The notes under the pieces: generated by a model | What the model saw: only the letters and a program-made list of their open reading frames with translations | Databases searched by the model: none | Told to the model about the DNA's origin: nothing | Program-made: the position numbers and the translations under genes | In this document: positions 24,738 to 33,354 of the stretch, piece by piece | Position numbering within the stretch: position 1 is the first letter of the stretch | Layout: each line of letters starts with the position of its first letter | Source of the DNA: Pontivivens sp032464575 | GTDB lineage: Bacteria > Pseudomonadota > Alphaproteobacteria > Rhodobacterales > Rhodobacteraceae | DNA: 64,000 bases | Reading direction: 5' to 3' | Assembly: GCA_032464575.1 (NCBI GenBank) | Contig: JAWDKM010000007.1 | Location: 248,001 to 312,000 of the forward strand

Positions 24738-27700
24738 CCGACGCCGCCGCGCCCGAGATCGATTCGACGCCTCCGCCGATCTGGAAACGCATCTCCGTCG
24801 TCTGGCTGGTGCCGCTGATCGCGGTGATCGTGGCGCTCGCGGTGACGTGGCAGACGCTGGCCAACCAGGGACCGCTGATCACCGTCTCGTTCCAGAATGC
24901 CTCCGGCGTCTCGGTGGGCCAGACGCCGCTGCGCTTTCGCGACGTGACCATCGGCACGGTGGAGGAGGTGAGCTTCGACGCGGACCTGAGCCAGGTTCTG
25001 GTGAGCATCCGGGTGGCGCCCGAGATCGCGCCGCACATCACGGAGGATGCCGTGATGTGGATCGTGCGGCCGGAGATCAGCGCGCAGGGGATCACGGGGC
25101 TCTCCACCGTCTTCGGCGGAACGTATATCGCGGCGGAGCTGCCTTCGCGCCCCGGCGACATGGTCCGGCAGCTGCGCGGGCAGCCGCGCGCACCGCTCAC
25201 GCCGCTGGACCAGCCGGGCCTGCGGATCAGGCTGCTGACCACGACGAGCGGGTCGGTCGCGATCGGCTCGCCCGTGCTCTACAAGGGCATCGAGGTGGGG
25301 CGGGTTGAGGACCTGGAGCTCACGGGCGACGGCAGCACGATCATCTTCACCACCTTCATCAACGCGCCCTACGACAACCTGATCACCGAAGGAACGCGGT
25401 TCTGGAACGCGTCCGGCTTCTCCTTCTCGCTCGACGCGCGGGGGGCGAGCCTGAACGTGGAAAGCCTCGTGACGCTGGTGCGCGGCGGCGTGACCTTCGA
25501 CACGGTGTTCTCGGACGGGGCGCTGGTGCGCGACGAGCGGACCTTCCGGCTCTACCGCGATCCGCAATCGGCGCGCGCCTCGCTGTTCGATGCAGTGCGC
25601 CGCTCGCCGGTGACGGTCTCGGCGATCTTTCCCGGCTCGGTCAGCGGGCTGACGATCGGGGCGCCGGTGTCCTATCGCGGGGTGCCGGTCGGCGAGGTGA
25701 CGTCGCTGTCGACGCGGCTGGTGGGGGCGCCCGGCGACCGCGTGGTCGAGCTGGTCGCCGCCTTCTCGGTTGAGCCGGGGCGTGTCGGCCTGCCGCCGGA
25801 CGCACCGGCGAGCACGACGCTGAACCTGCTGACGGAGCTGGTTGCGCAATCGGGGCTGCGGGCGCAGTTGAGCGCTGCATCGATCCTGACCGGGGCGCAG
25901 CGCATCGACCTGTCGGAGATGCCGGACGCGCCGCCGGCGGAGCTGGACCTGTCGAACCGGCCCTTCCCGCTGATGCCGTCGGTCGAGACGTCCGGCAGCG
26001 GGCTGGCGGAGACGGCCGAAGGGCTGATCACCCGCATCGACGAACTGCCGGTGGAGGCGGTTCTGAGCTCGGCGAGCCGGGCGCTCGACGCGCTGGCGGC
26101 GCTGCTGTCGGACCCGTCGCTCCTGAACATCCCGACGGAGGCCGAGGGCGCGCTGACCGATCTGCGGACCCTGCTGGCGAGCGACGGCCTGACCCAGGCG
26201 CCGGACGAGTTGCTGCGCGGGCTGACGGCCTTGCGCGGTCTGCTGGAGGACGCGCAGGAAGCGGCGCTGACCGAGGCGCTGGCCGCGACGCTGGACGAGA
26301 CGGCGCGGGCGGCGGCGGCCGTCGCGGACGGGGCGCAGACGCTGTCGCCGGAACTCGTTTCGGCCCTCGGTTCGGCGGAGGAGCTTATCGCGGCGGCGCA
26401 GGTCGTGGTCGCCGATCCGCAGACCGCGGCGCTGCCGGGCGTGGCGGCGAGCCTGCTTCAGGACCTGCGGCAGGTGGCGGCGGACCCCGCGCTGCAGGGC
26501 GCCCCCGAGCAGCTCGGCACCGCGCTGGCCCGGCTCGACGCGATCCTGGCGGAGATCGAGGCGGCGGAACTGTCCGCCGGACTGGGCCGGGCATTCACCG
26601 ACAGCAGTGCCGCGGCGCGCGAGATCTCGGTGATCGCGGAAAGCTCGCGGACCATCCCGGCGGAGCTCGCGGCGCTGATCGCGCAGACCGAGGCGCTGAT
26701 CGCCTCGGCCGACGCGATCCTCGCCGATCCCGCGAGCCAGGCCGTGCCCGGCGAGTTGAACGCGACGCTGGGGGCCGCACGGGCCCTGCTGGAGGATCCC
26801 GCGACGCAGGCGCTGCCAGGCGCAACGCTCGATGCGCTGGCGCGGGCCGGGCGGCTGCTCGGCGCGCTGGAGGAGGCGGACCTGCCCGGAACACTGGCGC
26901 GCACGATGGCGGAGGCGGAGCGCGCGACGCGGGCCGTGGCGCAGTTCACCGAGGATGCGGCCCCGCTGGCCGGTCAGGCGGAGGCACTGCTCGCCGACCC
27001 GGCGCTGCGCGAGATCCCAGCACAGGCGCAGGCGACGCTGGTGGCGTTCCGGACGCTGCTGACCGATCCGGCGACGCAGGCGCTGCCGGGGCAATTGTCC
27101 GAAGGGTTGGGCAGCGCGCAGACGCTGCTTGCCGCGCTCGAACAGGCGGAGGTGGCCGAGCAACTGGCCGCGACGCTGCGGGACGCCAGTATCGCGGCCG
27201 GAGCGATTGCGGAGGGTGCGGCCGGGGTGCCCGACATCGTGGCGCAGCTGGAAACGCTGGCGGAGGAGGCGGCGTCCCTGCCGCTCGACGCGCTCGCCGC
27301 GCAGGTGGAGCGGGTGCTGCTGAGCGCGGAGGCGCTGTTGCAGGCCCCCGGCGCGCGGGAGCTGCCGGGCACGCTGAACGCGACGCTGGACGAGGTGCGG
27401 GTGCTGCTGGAGGAGTTGCGGGCGGCAGGTGCGTCGGAAAGCCTGGTCGCGACGCTGTCGGCGAGCGAGCAGGCCGCGCTTGCCATCGCGGACACCTCCG
27501 CACGGCTGCCGACGCTGATCGCGCGGCTCGACGCGCTGGCGGGCCGGGCGGATGTCACGCTGGCAAGCTACGGCGAGGGCTCGGACCTCAACGACGAGGC
27601 GATCCGTGCGATCCGGGAATTCCGGGACACCGCGCGGGCGGTGACCTCACTGGTGCGCCAGATCGAGCGCGACCCGAATTCCCTGATCCTCGGCCGCTGA
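24734..27700 (+). CDS. pqiB: PqiB-type MCE protein with a very long repetitive C-terminus
   Basis: The 988-residue protein starts with GTG overlapping the pqiA stop. It has one membrane segment at about 19-38. Three MCE/MlaD domains follow at about 45-135, 155-255 and 285-390, each with an SVGQTPLRFRDVTIGTV-like block. Up to here it equals PqiB. About 500 residues of Ala/Leu-rich helix follow, built from roughly 115-residue repeats marked by ADP-x-(T/S)QALPG. E. coli PqiB is 546 residues long. The extension should lengthen the periplasmic needle that carries lipids to the outer membrane. Confidence 0.92.
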   Translation: MTDAAAPEIDSTPPPIWKRISVVWLVPLIAVIVALAVTWQTLANQGPLITVSFQNASGVSVGQTPLRFRDVTIGTVEEVSFDADLSQVLVSIRVAPEIAPHITEDAVMWIVRPEISAQGITGLSTVFGGTYIAAELPSRPGDMVRQLRGQPRAPLTPLDQPGLRIRLLTTTSGSVAIGSPVLYKGIEVGRVEDLELTGDGSTIIFTTFINAPYDNLITEGTRFWNASGFSFSLDARGASLNVESLVTLVRGGVTFDTVFSDGALVRDERTFRLYRDPQSARASLFDAVRRSPVTVSAIFPGSVSGLTIGAPVSYRGVPVGEVTSLSTRLVGAPGDRVVELVAAFSVEPGRVGLPPDAPASTTLNLLTELVAQSGLRAQLSAASILTGAQRIDLSEMPDAPPAELDLSNRPFPLMPSVETSGSGLAETAEGLITRIDELPVEAVLSSASRALDALAALLSDPSLLNIPTEAEGALTDLRTLLASDGLTQAPDELLRGLTALRGLLEDAQEAALTEALAATLDETARAAAAVADGAQTLSPELVSALGSAEELIAAAQVVVADPQTAALPGVAASLLQDLRQVAADPALQGAPEQLGTALARLDAILAEIEAAELSAGLGRAFTDSSAAAREISVIAESSRTIPAELAALIAQTEALIASADAILADPASQAVPGELNATLGAARALLEDPATQALPGATLDALARAGRLLGALEEADLPGTLARTMAEAERATRAVAQFTEDAAPLAGQAEALLADPALREIPAQAQATLVAFRTLLTDPATQALPGQLSEGLGSAQTLLAALEQAEVAEQLAATLRDASIAAGAIAEGAAGVPDIVAQLETLAEEAASLPLDALAAQVERVLLSAEALLQAPGARELPGTLNATLDEVRVLLEELRAAGASESLVATLSASEQAALAIADTSARLPTLIARLDALAGRADVTLASYGEGSDLNDEAIRAIREFRDTARAVTSLVRQIERDPNSLILGR

Positions 27701-27713
27701 GAGGAGCCCACCC

Positions 27714-28298
27714 ATGCGCCCCGTTCTGATGACGCTCGCCCTCCTGGCCGGCTGCGCCGGTCCGCCCGACACGCTCCTGCTGCTGGAGCCCGCGGGCGCG
27801 GTCACGCCGCTGTCGAGTCCGGTCCGGTCCATCGAGGTGCGGGAGATGTCGCTGCCATACTATGCCGAGCGGGAGCAGGTCGCGGTGCGCGCGGGCGACG
27901 GCAGCGTTGTCGTGAGCGACGAGGTGCTGTGGGCCGATCTGCCGCCGCGGGCGCTGACGCTGCGGGTAGTCGAGACGCTGGCGCAGGTGCTGCCGGAGGC
28001 AGACGTCGCGGCGGAGCCCTGGCCTCTCCTGTCGCCCGCGGACCTGCGGGTGGAGATCCAGGTCGCGTCCCTGATCGGGACGCCGGGCGGCAACTTGGAA
28101 CTGACCGGGCAGTATTTCGTGGTGTCCGATGGCCGGGGGAGCGTCGAGGACGCCTTCGGCTTTGCAATTTCGGAAGATGTCCGGGGCGACTCACTTGCGG
28201 ATGTTGCATCTGCTCAGACGAAAGCCGTCGAAACGCTTGCTCTACTTATAGGCGAGTCGGTCGCAGCGCTGCCGGAGCGGGCCCTGGGACGGCGTTGA
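27714..28298 (+). CDS. pqiC: PqiC-type lipoprotein (DUF330/ABC auxiliary lipoprotein)
   Basis: The 194-residue protein is a lipoprotein with lipobox LLAGC at residues 11-15 and one DUF330/PqiC domain, with RSIEVREMSLPYYAEREQV and a C-terminal helix. PqiC sits on the inner face of the outer membrane and joins the tip of the PqiB needle. AGGAG precedes the ATG, 13 bases after the pqiB stop. It closes the pqi operon; a short GAGCG/CGCTC hairpin followed by T-rich DNA overlaps its stop. Confidence 0.9.
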   Translation: MRPVLMTLALLAGCAGPPDTLLLLEPAGAVTPLSSPVRSIEVREMSLPYYAEREQVAVRAGDGSVVVSDEVLWADLPPRALTLRVVETLAQVLPEADVAAEPWPLLSPADLRVEIQVASLIGTPGGNLELTGQYFVVSDGRGSVEDAFGFAISEDVRGDSLADVASAQTKAVETLALLIGESVAALPERALGRR

Positions 28299-28704
28299 GC
28301 GCGGTTTCGCTCTTGTTTTCATGGCGCTGGGGAATCGCTCGACAGTCGAGGGAATCGGTTGGCGTCGGCGCGGGAAATGGGTCAACGCTTTTGAGCATTC
28401 CAAGGAAAATCGTTCGAAACGGGAACGAGATCTGTGGCGCGGGCGCAACTTCCAGTTGTTTCGCGTAACGCAAAATTTTAGAATAATTTAATAATTTCAT
28501 AAAGTTGGTTTGTGGGTACATTCGCTGTTTGTTCGCACTCGCAGCACGAATGCAACTTTCTCCATGCTGCATCGGCAAAGTCTTGCTCATCGCGTAAAAC
28601 TGTAAATACTCATCCTTGAGTTGAATGGCACTCAGCTTGCGATTGCTTAGCCGGTTGACGGGTCCCCGCCTATCAGTCGGACGTTCACGTCATGGAGAGA
28701 TCAT
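28299..28704. promoter_or_regulatory. AT-rich control region before the exopolysaccharide locus
   Basis: About 400 bases without a gene, clearly AT-richer from 28460 on (runs such as AAAATTTTAGAATAATTTAATAA). A perfect CAACT-TCC-AGTTG palindrome sits at 28446-28458. The long leader and composition suggest complex control, for example a silencer or several activator sites, for the 28705-34696 operon. Confidence 0.6.
28446..28458. promoter_or_regulatory. EPS-locus palindrome CAACT-N3-AGTTG, site 1
   Basis: CAACTTCCAGTTG, a perfect 5-bp inverted repeat with a three-base spacer, about 250 bases before the first EPS gene. Exact matches to the ten fixed bases recur at 35849 and 49077. Confidence 0.6.
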
Positions 28705-29853
28705 ATGCAGATGACCGAGAAGCGTTCCCGCCCCCCGAAGCGTCTTCTTTTGCTCGGTTGCGGTGGCTTTGTTGGTAGCCACCTCGTCGACCGGCTGCTT
28801 GCGGAGACCGAAGACTTCGTCGTGGGTTTCGACCCGTGCACGACGAAGGTGGCGACCCACCTCCAGAACCCGCGTTTCCAGATGCACGCGAAGTACCTCC
28901 AGCAGGGCTGGGATGACGGCACCCTCGAGAAAGCCATCGAGGAAGCGGACGTCGTCATCAACCTCGCTGCGATCTGCAACCCGTCCGACTACAACACCCG
29001 CCCGCGCGTGGTGATCCAGTCGAACTTCACGGACGTGCTTCCGGTGCTCGACCGCTGTGCCGAGCTCGGCAAGTGGCTGATCCAGTACTCGACCTCCGAG
29101 GTCTACGGCCGCACGCTGTCGAGCTACGTCAAGGGCGACCAGTACAAGGATCCCGACCTCTACGTGCAGGAGGAAGAGGACACGCCCATGCTGATGGGCC
29201 CCATCCAGAACCAGCGCTGGTCCTACGCCACGGCCAAGCAGCTTCTGGAGCGCTACACCTACGCGCTGCATGACGAATTCGACATGCCGTACACGATCAT
29301 CCGGCCCTACAACTTCTTCGGTCCGCGGATGGACTACATCCCCGGCCGCGACGGCGAGGGCGTGCCGCGGGTTCTGGCCTGCTTCATGGCAGCCCTCCTC
29401 GACGGCAAGCCGCTGGAACTGGTGGACGGTGGCGAGGCGCTGCGCGTGATCACCTCGATCCACGACGCGATCGACTCCGTCATGCTGATGCTGGACAAGC
29501 CGGAAGGCGCGAAGAACCAGATCTTCAACATCGGCAACTCCGGCAACGAGCTGCACATCTACGAGCTCGCCGAGAAGATGCGGAAGGTCTATGCCGAGGT
29601 CTCCGGCGACGACCGCTTCCTGGAGCACCCGATCAACACGGTGACGGCCGAGGCCTTCTACGGGCCGGGCTACGAGGACTGCGACCGCCGCGTGCCGGAC
29701 ATCTCCCGCGCATGGCGCCAGCTGGGCTGGGCGCCCTCCCGCTCGATCGACGAGATCCTGCGCGAGACGGTGTCGTACTACTACAACCTCTACGGTCCGG
29801 GCGGCTCCGCCACGAACCGGTATGAGACGTCCTACGCCGTCGCCGGAGAGTGA
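28705..29853 (+). CDS. UDP-glucuronate decarboxylase / UDP-apiose-xylose synthase-like enzyme
   Basis: This 382-residue extended SDR has the NAD motif LLGCGGFVGSHL, the catalytic STSEVYG and the YxxxK in WSYATAKQLLERY. The whole course, including IRPYNFFGPRMDYIPGRDGEG and AFYGPGYEDCDRRVPDIS, resembles the ArnA C-terminal decarboxylase and plant UDP-apiose/xylose synthase. Its likely substrate is UDP-glucuronic acid, which the Ugd encoded at 49111 would make. The product could be a UDP-4-keto-pentose, UDP-xylose or UDP-apiose. It is the first gene of the left EPS operon, three bases before the next gene. Confidence 0.85.
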   Translation: MQMTEKRSRPPKRLLLLGCGGFVGSHLVDRLLAETEDFVVGFDPCTTKVATHLQNPRFQMHAKYLQQGWDDGTLEKAIEEADVVINLAAICNPSDYNTRPRVVIQSNFTDVLPVLDRCAELGKWLIQYSTSEVYGRTLSSYVKGDQYKDPDLYVQEEEDTPMLMGPIQNQRWSYATAKQLLERYTYALHDEFDMPYTIIRPYNFFGPRMDYIPGRDGEGVPRVLACFMAALLDGKPLELVDGGEALRVITSIHDAIDSVMLMLDKPEGAKNQIFNIGNSGNELHIYELAEKMRKVYAEVSGDDRFLEHPINTVTAEAFYGPGYEDCDRRVPDISRAWRQLGWAPSRSIDEILRETVSYYYNLYGPGGSATNRYETSYAVAGE

Positions 29854-29856
29854 CCC

Positions 29857-30612
29857 ATGTCGCGGCCCGATGTGTGCATCTTCATTCCGTCCTACAACGC
29901 GGAAAAGACGTTGGCGGCCGTGATCGCGCGCATCCCGGACGAGATCCGGGAGCGCACCGATCGCATCGTCGTCGTCAATGACGGAAGCACCGACCGGACC
30001 GCGGAGGTCGCGACGGAGATCGCGAAGGAAGATCCGCTTGTAGACCTGGTCTCGCTTCCGCAGAACCAGGGCTACGGGGGCGCCGTGCAGGCCGGCATCG
30101 AAGCATGCCGGTCTCGCGAGCCCGCCTTCGCGATCTGCCTGCACTCGGACGGGCAATACCCGCCCGAGAGCATTCCCGAATTCCTCGACTACATGACGAC
30201 GAACGAGATCGCGCTCCTCCAGGGTTCCCGCCATGCGAAAGGGACCAAACCGCTGGAAGGGGGCATGCCGGTCTACAAGTGGATCGCGGGCAAGTGCCTG
30301 ACGCTGCTGACCAACACGATCTTTCCGGGTCGGATGACCGACTACTTCTCGGGCTATCTGATCTATGACAGCCGGGCGCTGCACCAGCTTCCCATCGAGA
30401 AGCTGAGCCGGTCCTTCGATTTCGACTTCGAGGTGATCGCCTGCTGCCACGCCGCCGGACTGCCGGTGGCCGAGCAGGGCATCCCGACCCGTTATGCCGA
30501 CGAGGAATCCCATCTGGAGCCGATCGCATACGGTTTCAGGGTGCTCGGTGTGCTGCGCCGCTACATGGTCGGGCACTACCACGGACTGGTCCGGGAGACC
30601 TCTCGAGCGTGA
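29857..30612 (+). CDS. GT2 glycosyltransferase, polyprenyl-phosphate sugar synthase type
   Basis: The 251-residue GT-A protein has IPSYNAEKTLAAVIARIP, VVNDGSTDRT and the metal-binding HSDGQYPPE, and belongs to the DPM1/DPG-synthase-like branch of GT2. Such enzymes load a sugar onto polyprenyl phosphate on the cytoplasmic face. The next gene, which overlaps by four bases, encodes a multi-span membrane protein that could use this lipid-linked sugar in the periplasm. The two probably work as a pair. Confidence 0.88.
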   Translation: MSRPDVCIFIPSYNAEKTLAAVIARIPDEIRERTDRIVVVNDGSTDRTAEVATEIAKEDPLVDLVSLPQNQGYGGAVQAGIEACRSREPAFAICLHSDGQYPPESIPEFLDYMTTNEIALLQGSRHAKGTKPLEGGMPVYKWIAGKCLTLLTNTIFPGRMTDYFSGYLIYDSRALHQLPIEKLSRSFDFDFEVIACCHAAGLPVAEQGIPTRYADEESHLEPIAYGFRVLGVLRRYMVGHYHGLVRETSRA

Positions 30613-32183
30613 CTATTCTCACTGAGCGCGGTCTGGATGTGGCCGCGCCGGCGCGAAGCGGCCTGCTGTGGGGCGGATCGCTTATCGTAGCGCTGTTCGC
30701 CTTCATCCTCGGCACGCTGGATGCCGAAGCGATCTACACCGGCGGCGATGCCGTTCGGAAATGGCTGATGGCCCAGCTCGTCATCGAGGGCGATGCGAGC
30801 GGCGTTCCCTTCGATCACCACACGATGCGATGGGCGATCAACGGCCCGGCCATCGGGGTCATCGCGCTGTTCGGCGCGAGCGCGTTCACCTACCTCGTCG
30901 CCGTCTCCGCCGTCTTTGCCGGAGTGGTCGCACTGGTCTGGTCGCTGGGCATGCGCCTTGCCGGACCGCTGGCCGCGGCGATGGCGGTGTTCCTCGTCTT
31001 CGTCGATCCGCTGATGCTCAACACGTCCGCGCAGTTGCAGCCGACGATCTTCGGCCTCACGGGGCTCTTGATCGCGGTGGCGGCGCTGTGGAGCTGGCAG
31101 CGGGAGGAGGCGGATGTCTGGCTCGTCGTCACGGCGCTGGCGCTGTTCTTCGCCTATGGGGCCAAGATCACCAACCTCTTCTTCTTCCCCGGTCCGCTGC
31201 TGCTGCTGATGGTCATGGGCAAGTGGCGGGCGATCGCGATCATCGGCGCGATCTTCGTCGCGCTCTTCGCGGTGGAGACGTTCGCGATCCGGGCGCTGTC
31301 GGGCGGGGAGCTCGCGCTCGGCCGGATCGAGGGGCTGACGAGCGGGCGGCATGTGGACCTGATGAGCACGCATGAGGAGCTGGTCGCCTTCACCTGGGGA
31401 GATCTCTTCCTGCGCTGGTGGCCGATGTACATCCGCGAGGTGCCTATGAAGTCGGTGATCTTCGCCTTCTTCGTCGTGGCGGCCCTGCATCCTTTCCTGC
31501 GGCGCCGGGTCTTCACCGACGAGACCAATCTGTTCCGCGCCGACGTGCTGGTGGCGATGGGGGTGAGCTTCGCGTTCTTCACCACCTTCTTCATCATATC
31601 GATCGATCCGCTGCTGCTGGGTCAGGACCTGCGCGTGCGGTACCTCTACGTGCTGCAGCCCTTCGCGGCGCTGATGGTGGCGGCTTACGTGGCAGCGCTG
31701 CTGGGCCGGCTGCGGTTTCTGGAGCGCTGGCCGGTCGCGCTCGGCTCCGCCGCGGTTGGCTTGGCGAGCCTGGGCCTGGTCGGATGGAAGTTCGTGCGGG
31801 CCGAGATCGATCGCGACGGCGTGGACGGCATCTACGCGGTCTGGCAGGCCAACGGCTATTTCGAGGAGATGCGCACCCATCTGGAGCGCGGCTGCACGAT
31901 CTACGTCAACAACGAGCGGGCGGCGACGACGCTGCTGATGTTCGCCTTCCCGCCCGCGACGATCACGCCCAACGATGCGCTCTACTATTTCCGCCCCGAC
32001 GGATCGCCGGTGGCGGGGACCGATGCGACCGTGAGCCTGGAGATGGTGCCGGCGGAGGCGCTGGAGCTCGATCACTGGCGCCGCTCGCGCCAGCCGCTCT
32101 ACCGCCTGTCGCTGACGGGCGGGGACACGCAATGCGAAGACACGCTCTATGTCGGCGACACCGACGTGCGCGTGATGCTCTGA
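30609..32183 (+). CDS. Polytopic membrane glycosyltransferase (GT-C/GT39-like)
   Basis: The 524-residue protein has about ten membrane helices in its first 400 residues and a C-terminal soluble part of about 130 residues. An acidic pair near the first periplasmic loop (GDAVRKWLMAQLVI, preceded by TLDAEAIYTGG) fits the aspartates of GT-C enzymes that use polyprenyl-linked sugars. The start is GTG, overlapping the GT2 stop. It may transfer a sugar side group onto the EPS unit; specificity unknown. Confidence 0.78.
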   Translation: MTILTERGLDVAAPARSGLLWGGSLIVALFAFILGTLDAEAIYTGGDAVRKWLMAQLVIEGDASGVPFDHHTMRWAINGPAIGVIALFGASAFTYLVAVSAVFAGVVALVWSLGMRLAGPLAAAMAVFLVFVDPLMLNTSAQLQPTIFGLTGLLIAVAALWSWQREEADVWLVVTALALFFAYGAKITNLFFFPGPLLLLMVMGKWRAIAIIGAIFVALFAVETFAIRALSGGELALGRIEGLTSGRHVDLMSTHEELVAFTWGDLFLRWWPMYIREVPMKSVIFAFFVVAALHPFLRRRVFTDETNLFRADVLVAMGVSFAFFTTFFIISIDPLLLGQDLRVRYLYVLQPFAALMVAAYVAALLGRLRFLERWPVALGSAAVGLASLGLVGWKFVRAEIDRDGVDGIYAVWQANGYFEEMRTHLERGCTIYVNNERAATTLLMFAFPPATITPNDALYYFRPDGSPVAGTDATVSLEMVPAEALELDHWRRSRQPLYRLSLTGGDTQCEDTLYVGDTDVRVML

Positions 32184-32259
32184 TCGGCGGGGACATGCCA
32201 ATGACCTGCGCCATCGACGAAAACTCTCGCGACTTTTTTCGCGCGGCTCCGCTTTCAGT

Positions 32260-32271
32260 TTGTGCAGGTGC
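32260..32271 (+). promoter_or_regulatory. 12-mer TTGTGCAGGTGC before the epimerase gene
   Basis: TTGTGCAGGTGC is repeated exactly, on the other strand, at 35836-35847 before the GT4 gene. Its core GTGCAGGT also lies before the export-protein gene (42962-42969, minus strand). It probably marks an internal promoter. Confidence 0.45.
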
Positions 32272-32328
32272 AACATGACCTTCTATTGTCGCGCCGAAGG
32301 CAAAGCGATGAGGAGCGGGGACATCGCC

Positions 32329-33354
32329 ATGACACATCTCGTCACCGGGACCGCGGGATTCATCGGATTCCACGTGGCGCGCCGGTTACTGGAGCGCGGT
32401 CACGCGGTCGTCGGTTTCGACGTGGTGAACGACTACTACGATCCGGCGCTGAAGGAAGGCCGCCTGGCCGAGCTGGAGCGGGTGGCCGAGGAGACGGGGT
32501 CCGAATGGACCTTCGTGCGCGCGGACCTCGCAGACCAGACGGCCGTCAACGACACGTTCGAGAAAGCGGGGGGATTCGAGCGGGTTATCCATCTGGCCGC
32601 GCAGGCAGGCGTTCGGCATTCGATCGAGAACCCGCATGACTACGTCAATTCGAACCTGATCGGCTTCACCAACATCCTGGAGGCGTGCCGCCATGCGAAG
32701 GTGGCACATCTGACCTATGCCTCGACCTCCTCGGTTTACGGGGCGAACACGGCAATGCCCTTCGCCGAGGAGCACGGCGTCGATCATCCGTTGCAGTTCT
32801 ACGCGGCGACCAAGCGGGCGAACGAGCTGATGGCGCATGCCTACAGCCACCTCTTCCGCATCCCGACGACGGGCCTGCGCTTCTTCACGGTCTACGGGCC
32901 GTGGGGGCGTCCGGACATGGCGTTGTTCCGCTTTACCCGCGCGATCCTGGCGGAGGAGCCGATCCAGCTCTTCAACAACGGCGATCACAGCCGGGACTTC
33001 ACCTATATCGACGATATCGTGGAGGGGGTGGTCCGCGTGTCGGACAATCCGGCCGCGCCCGATCCGGACTGGGATCCGGCGGTGCCGCGCCCCGACCGGT
33101 CGGATGCGCCGTTCCGGATCTACAACATCGGGAACAATACGCCGGTGAACCTGACGGAGTATGTCAGCGCACTGGAACGCTCGCTGAACCGCAAGGCGCA
33201 GGTGGAGCTGCTGCCGATGCAGCCGGGCGATGTGCCCGACACCTATGCGGACAGTTCCGCTTTGAGCGATGCCGTGGGATACTGTCCCAGTACGCCGGTC
33301 GGCGAGGGGGTCCGGCACTTCGTGGACTGGTACAGGAGTTACTACGGTGTCTAG
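32329..33354 (+). CDS. UDP-glucuronate 4-epimerase-like enzyme
   Basis: The 341-residue extended SDR begins VTGTAGFIGFHVARRLLERG and has FDVVNDYYDPALKEGRL, STSSVYG and YxxxK (FYAATKRANELMAH), the block TGLRFFTVYGPWGRPDMALF, and FNNGDHSRDFTYIDDI. This is typical of UDP-glucuronate 4-epimerases that make UDP-galacturonate. An in-frame ATG at 32308 with GAAGG upstream is an alternative start. Its stop overlaps the following GTG start by eight bases. With Ugd it implies galacturonic acid in the polymer. Confidence 0.88.
   Translation: MTHLVTGTAGFIGFHVARRLLERGHAVVGFDVVNDYYDPALKEGRLAELERVAEETGSEWTFVRADLADQTAVNDTFEKAGGFERVIHLAAQAGVRHSIENPHDYVNSNLIGFTNILEACRHAKVAHLTYASTSSVYGANTAMPFAEEHGVDHPLQFYAATKRANELMAHAYSHLFRIPTTGLRFFTVYGPWGRPDMALFRFTRAILAEEPIQLFNNGDHSRDFTYIDDIVEGVVRVSDNPAAPDPDWDPAVPRPDRSDAPFRIYNIGNNTPVNLTEYVSALERSLNRKAQVELLPMQPGDVPDTYADSSALSDAVGYCPSTPVGEGVRHFVDWYRSYYGV

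Noticed and set aside
24302..27163. Open frame of 953 codons on the minus strand opposite pqiB
   Set aside because: It is a mirror of the GC-rich, alanine-rich pqiB coding strand. The product is Arg/Gln-rich with no domain, while the plus frame shows MCE domains.
28690..30582. Open frame of 630 codons on the minus strand opposite the first two EPS genes
   Set aside because: The plus-strand frames encode clear SDR and GT2 proteins; the mirror has no motif and no ribosome binding site.
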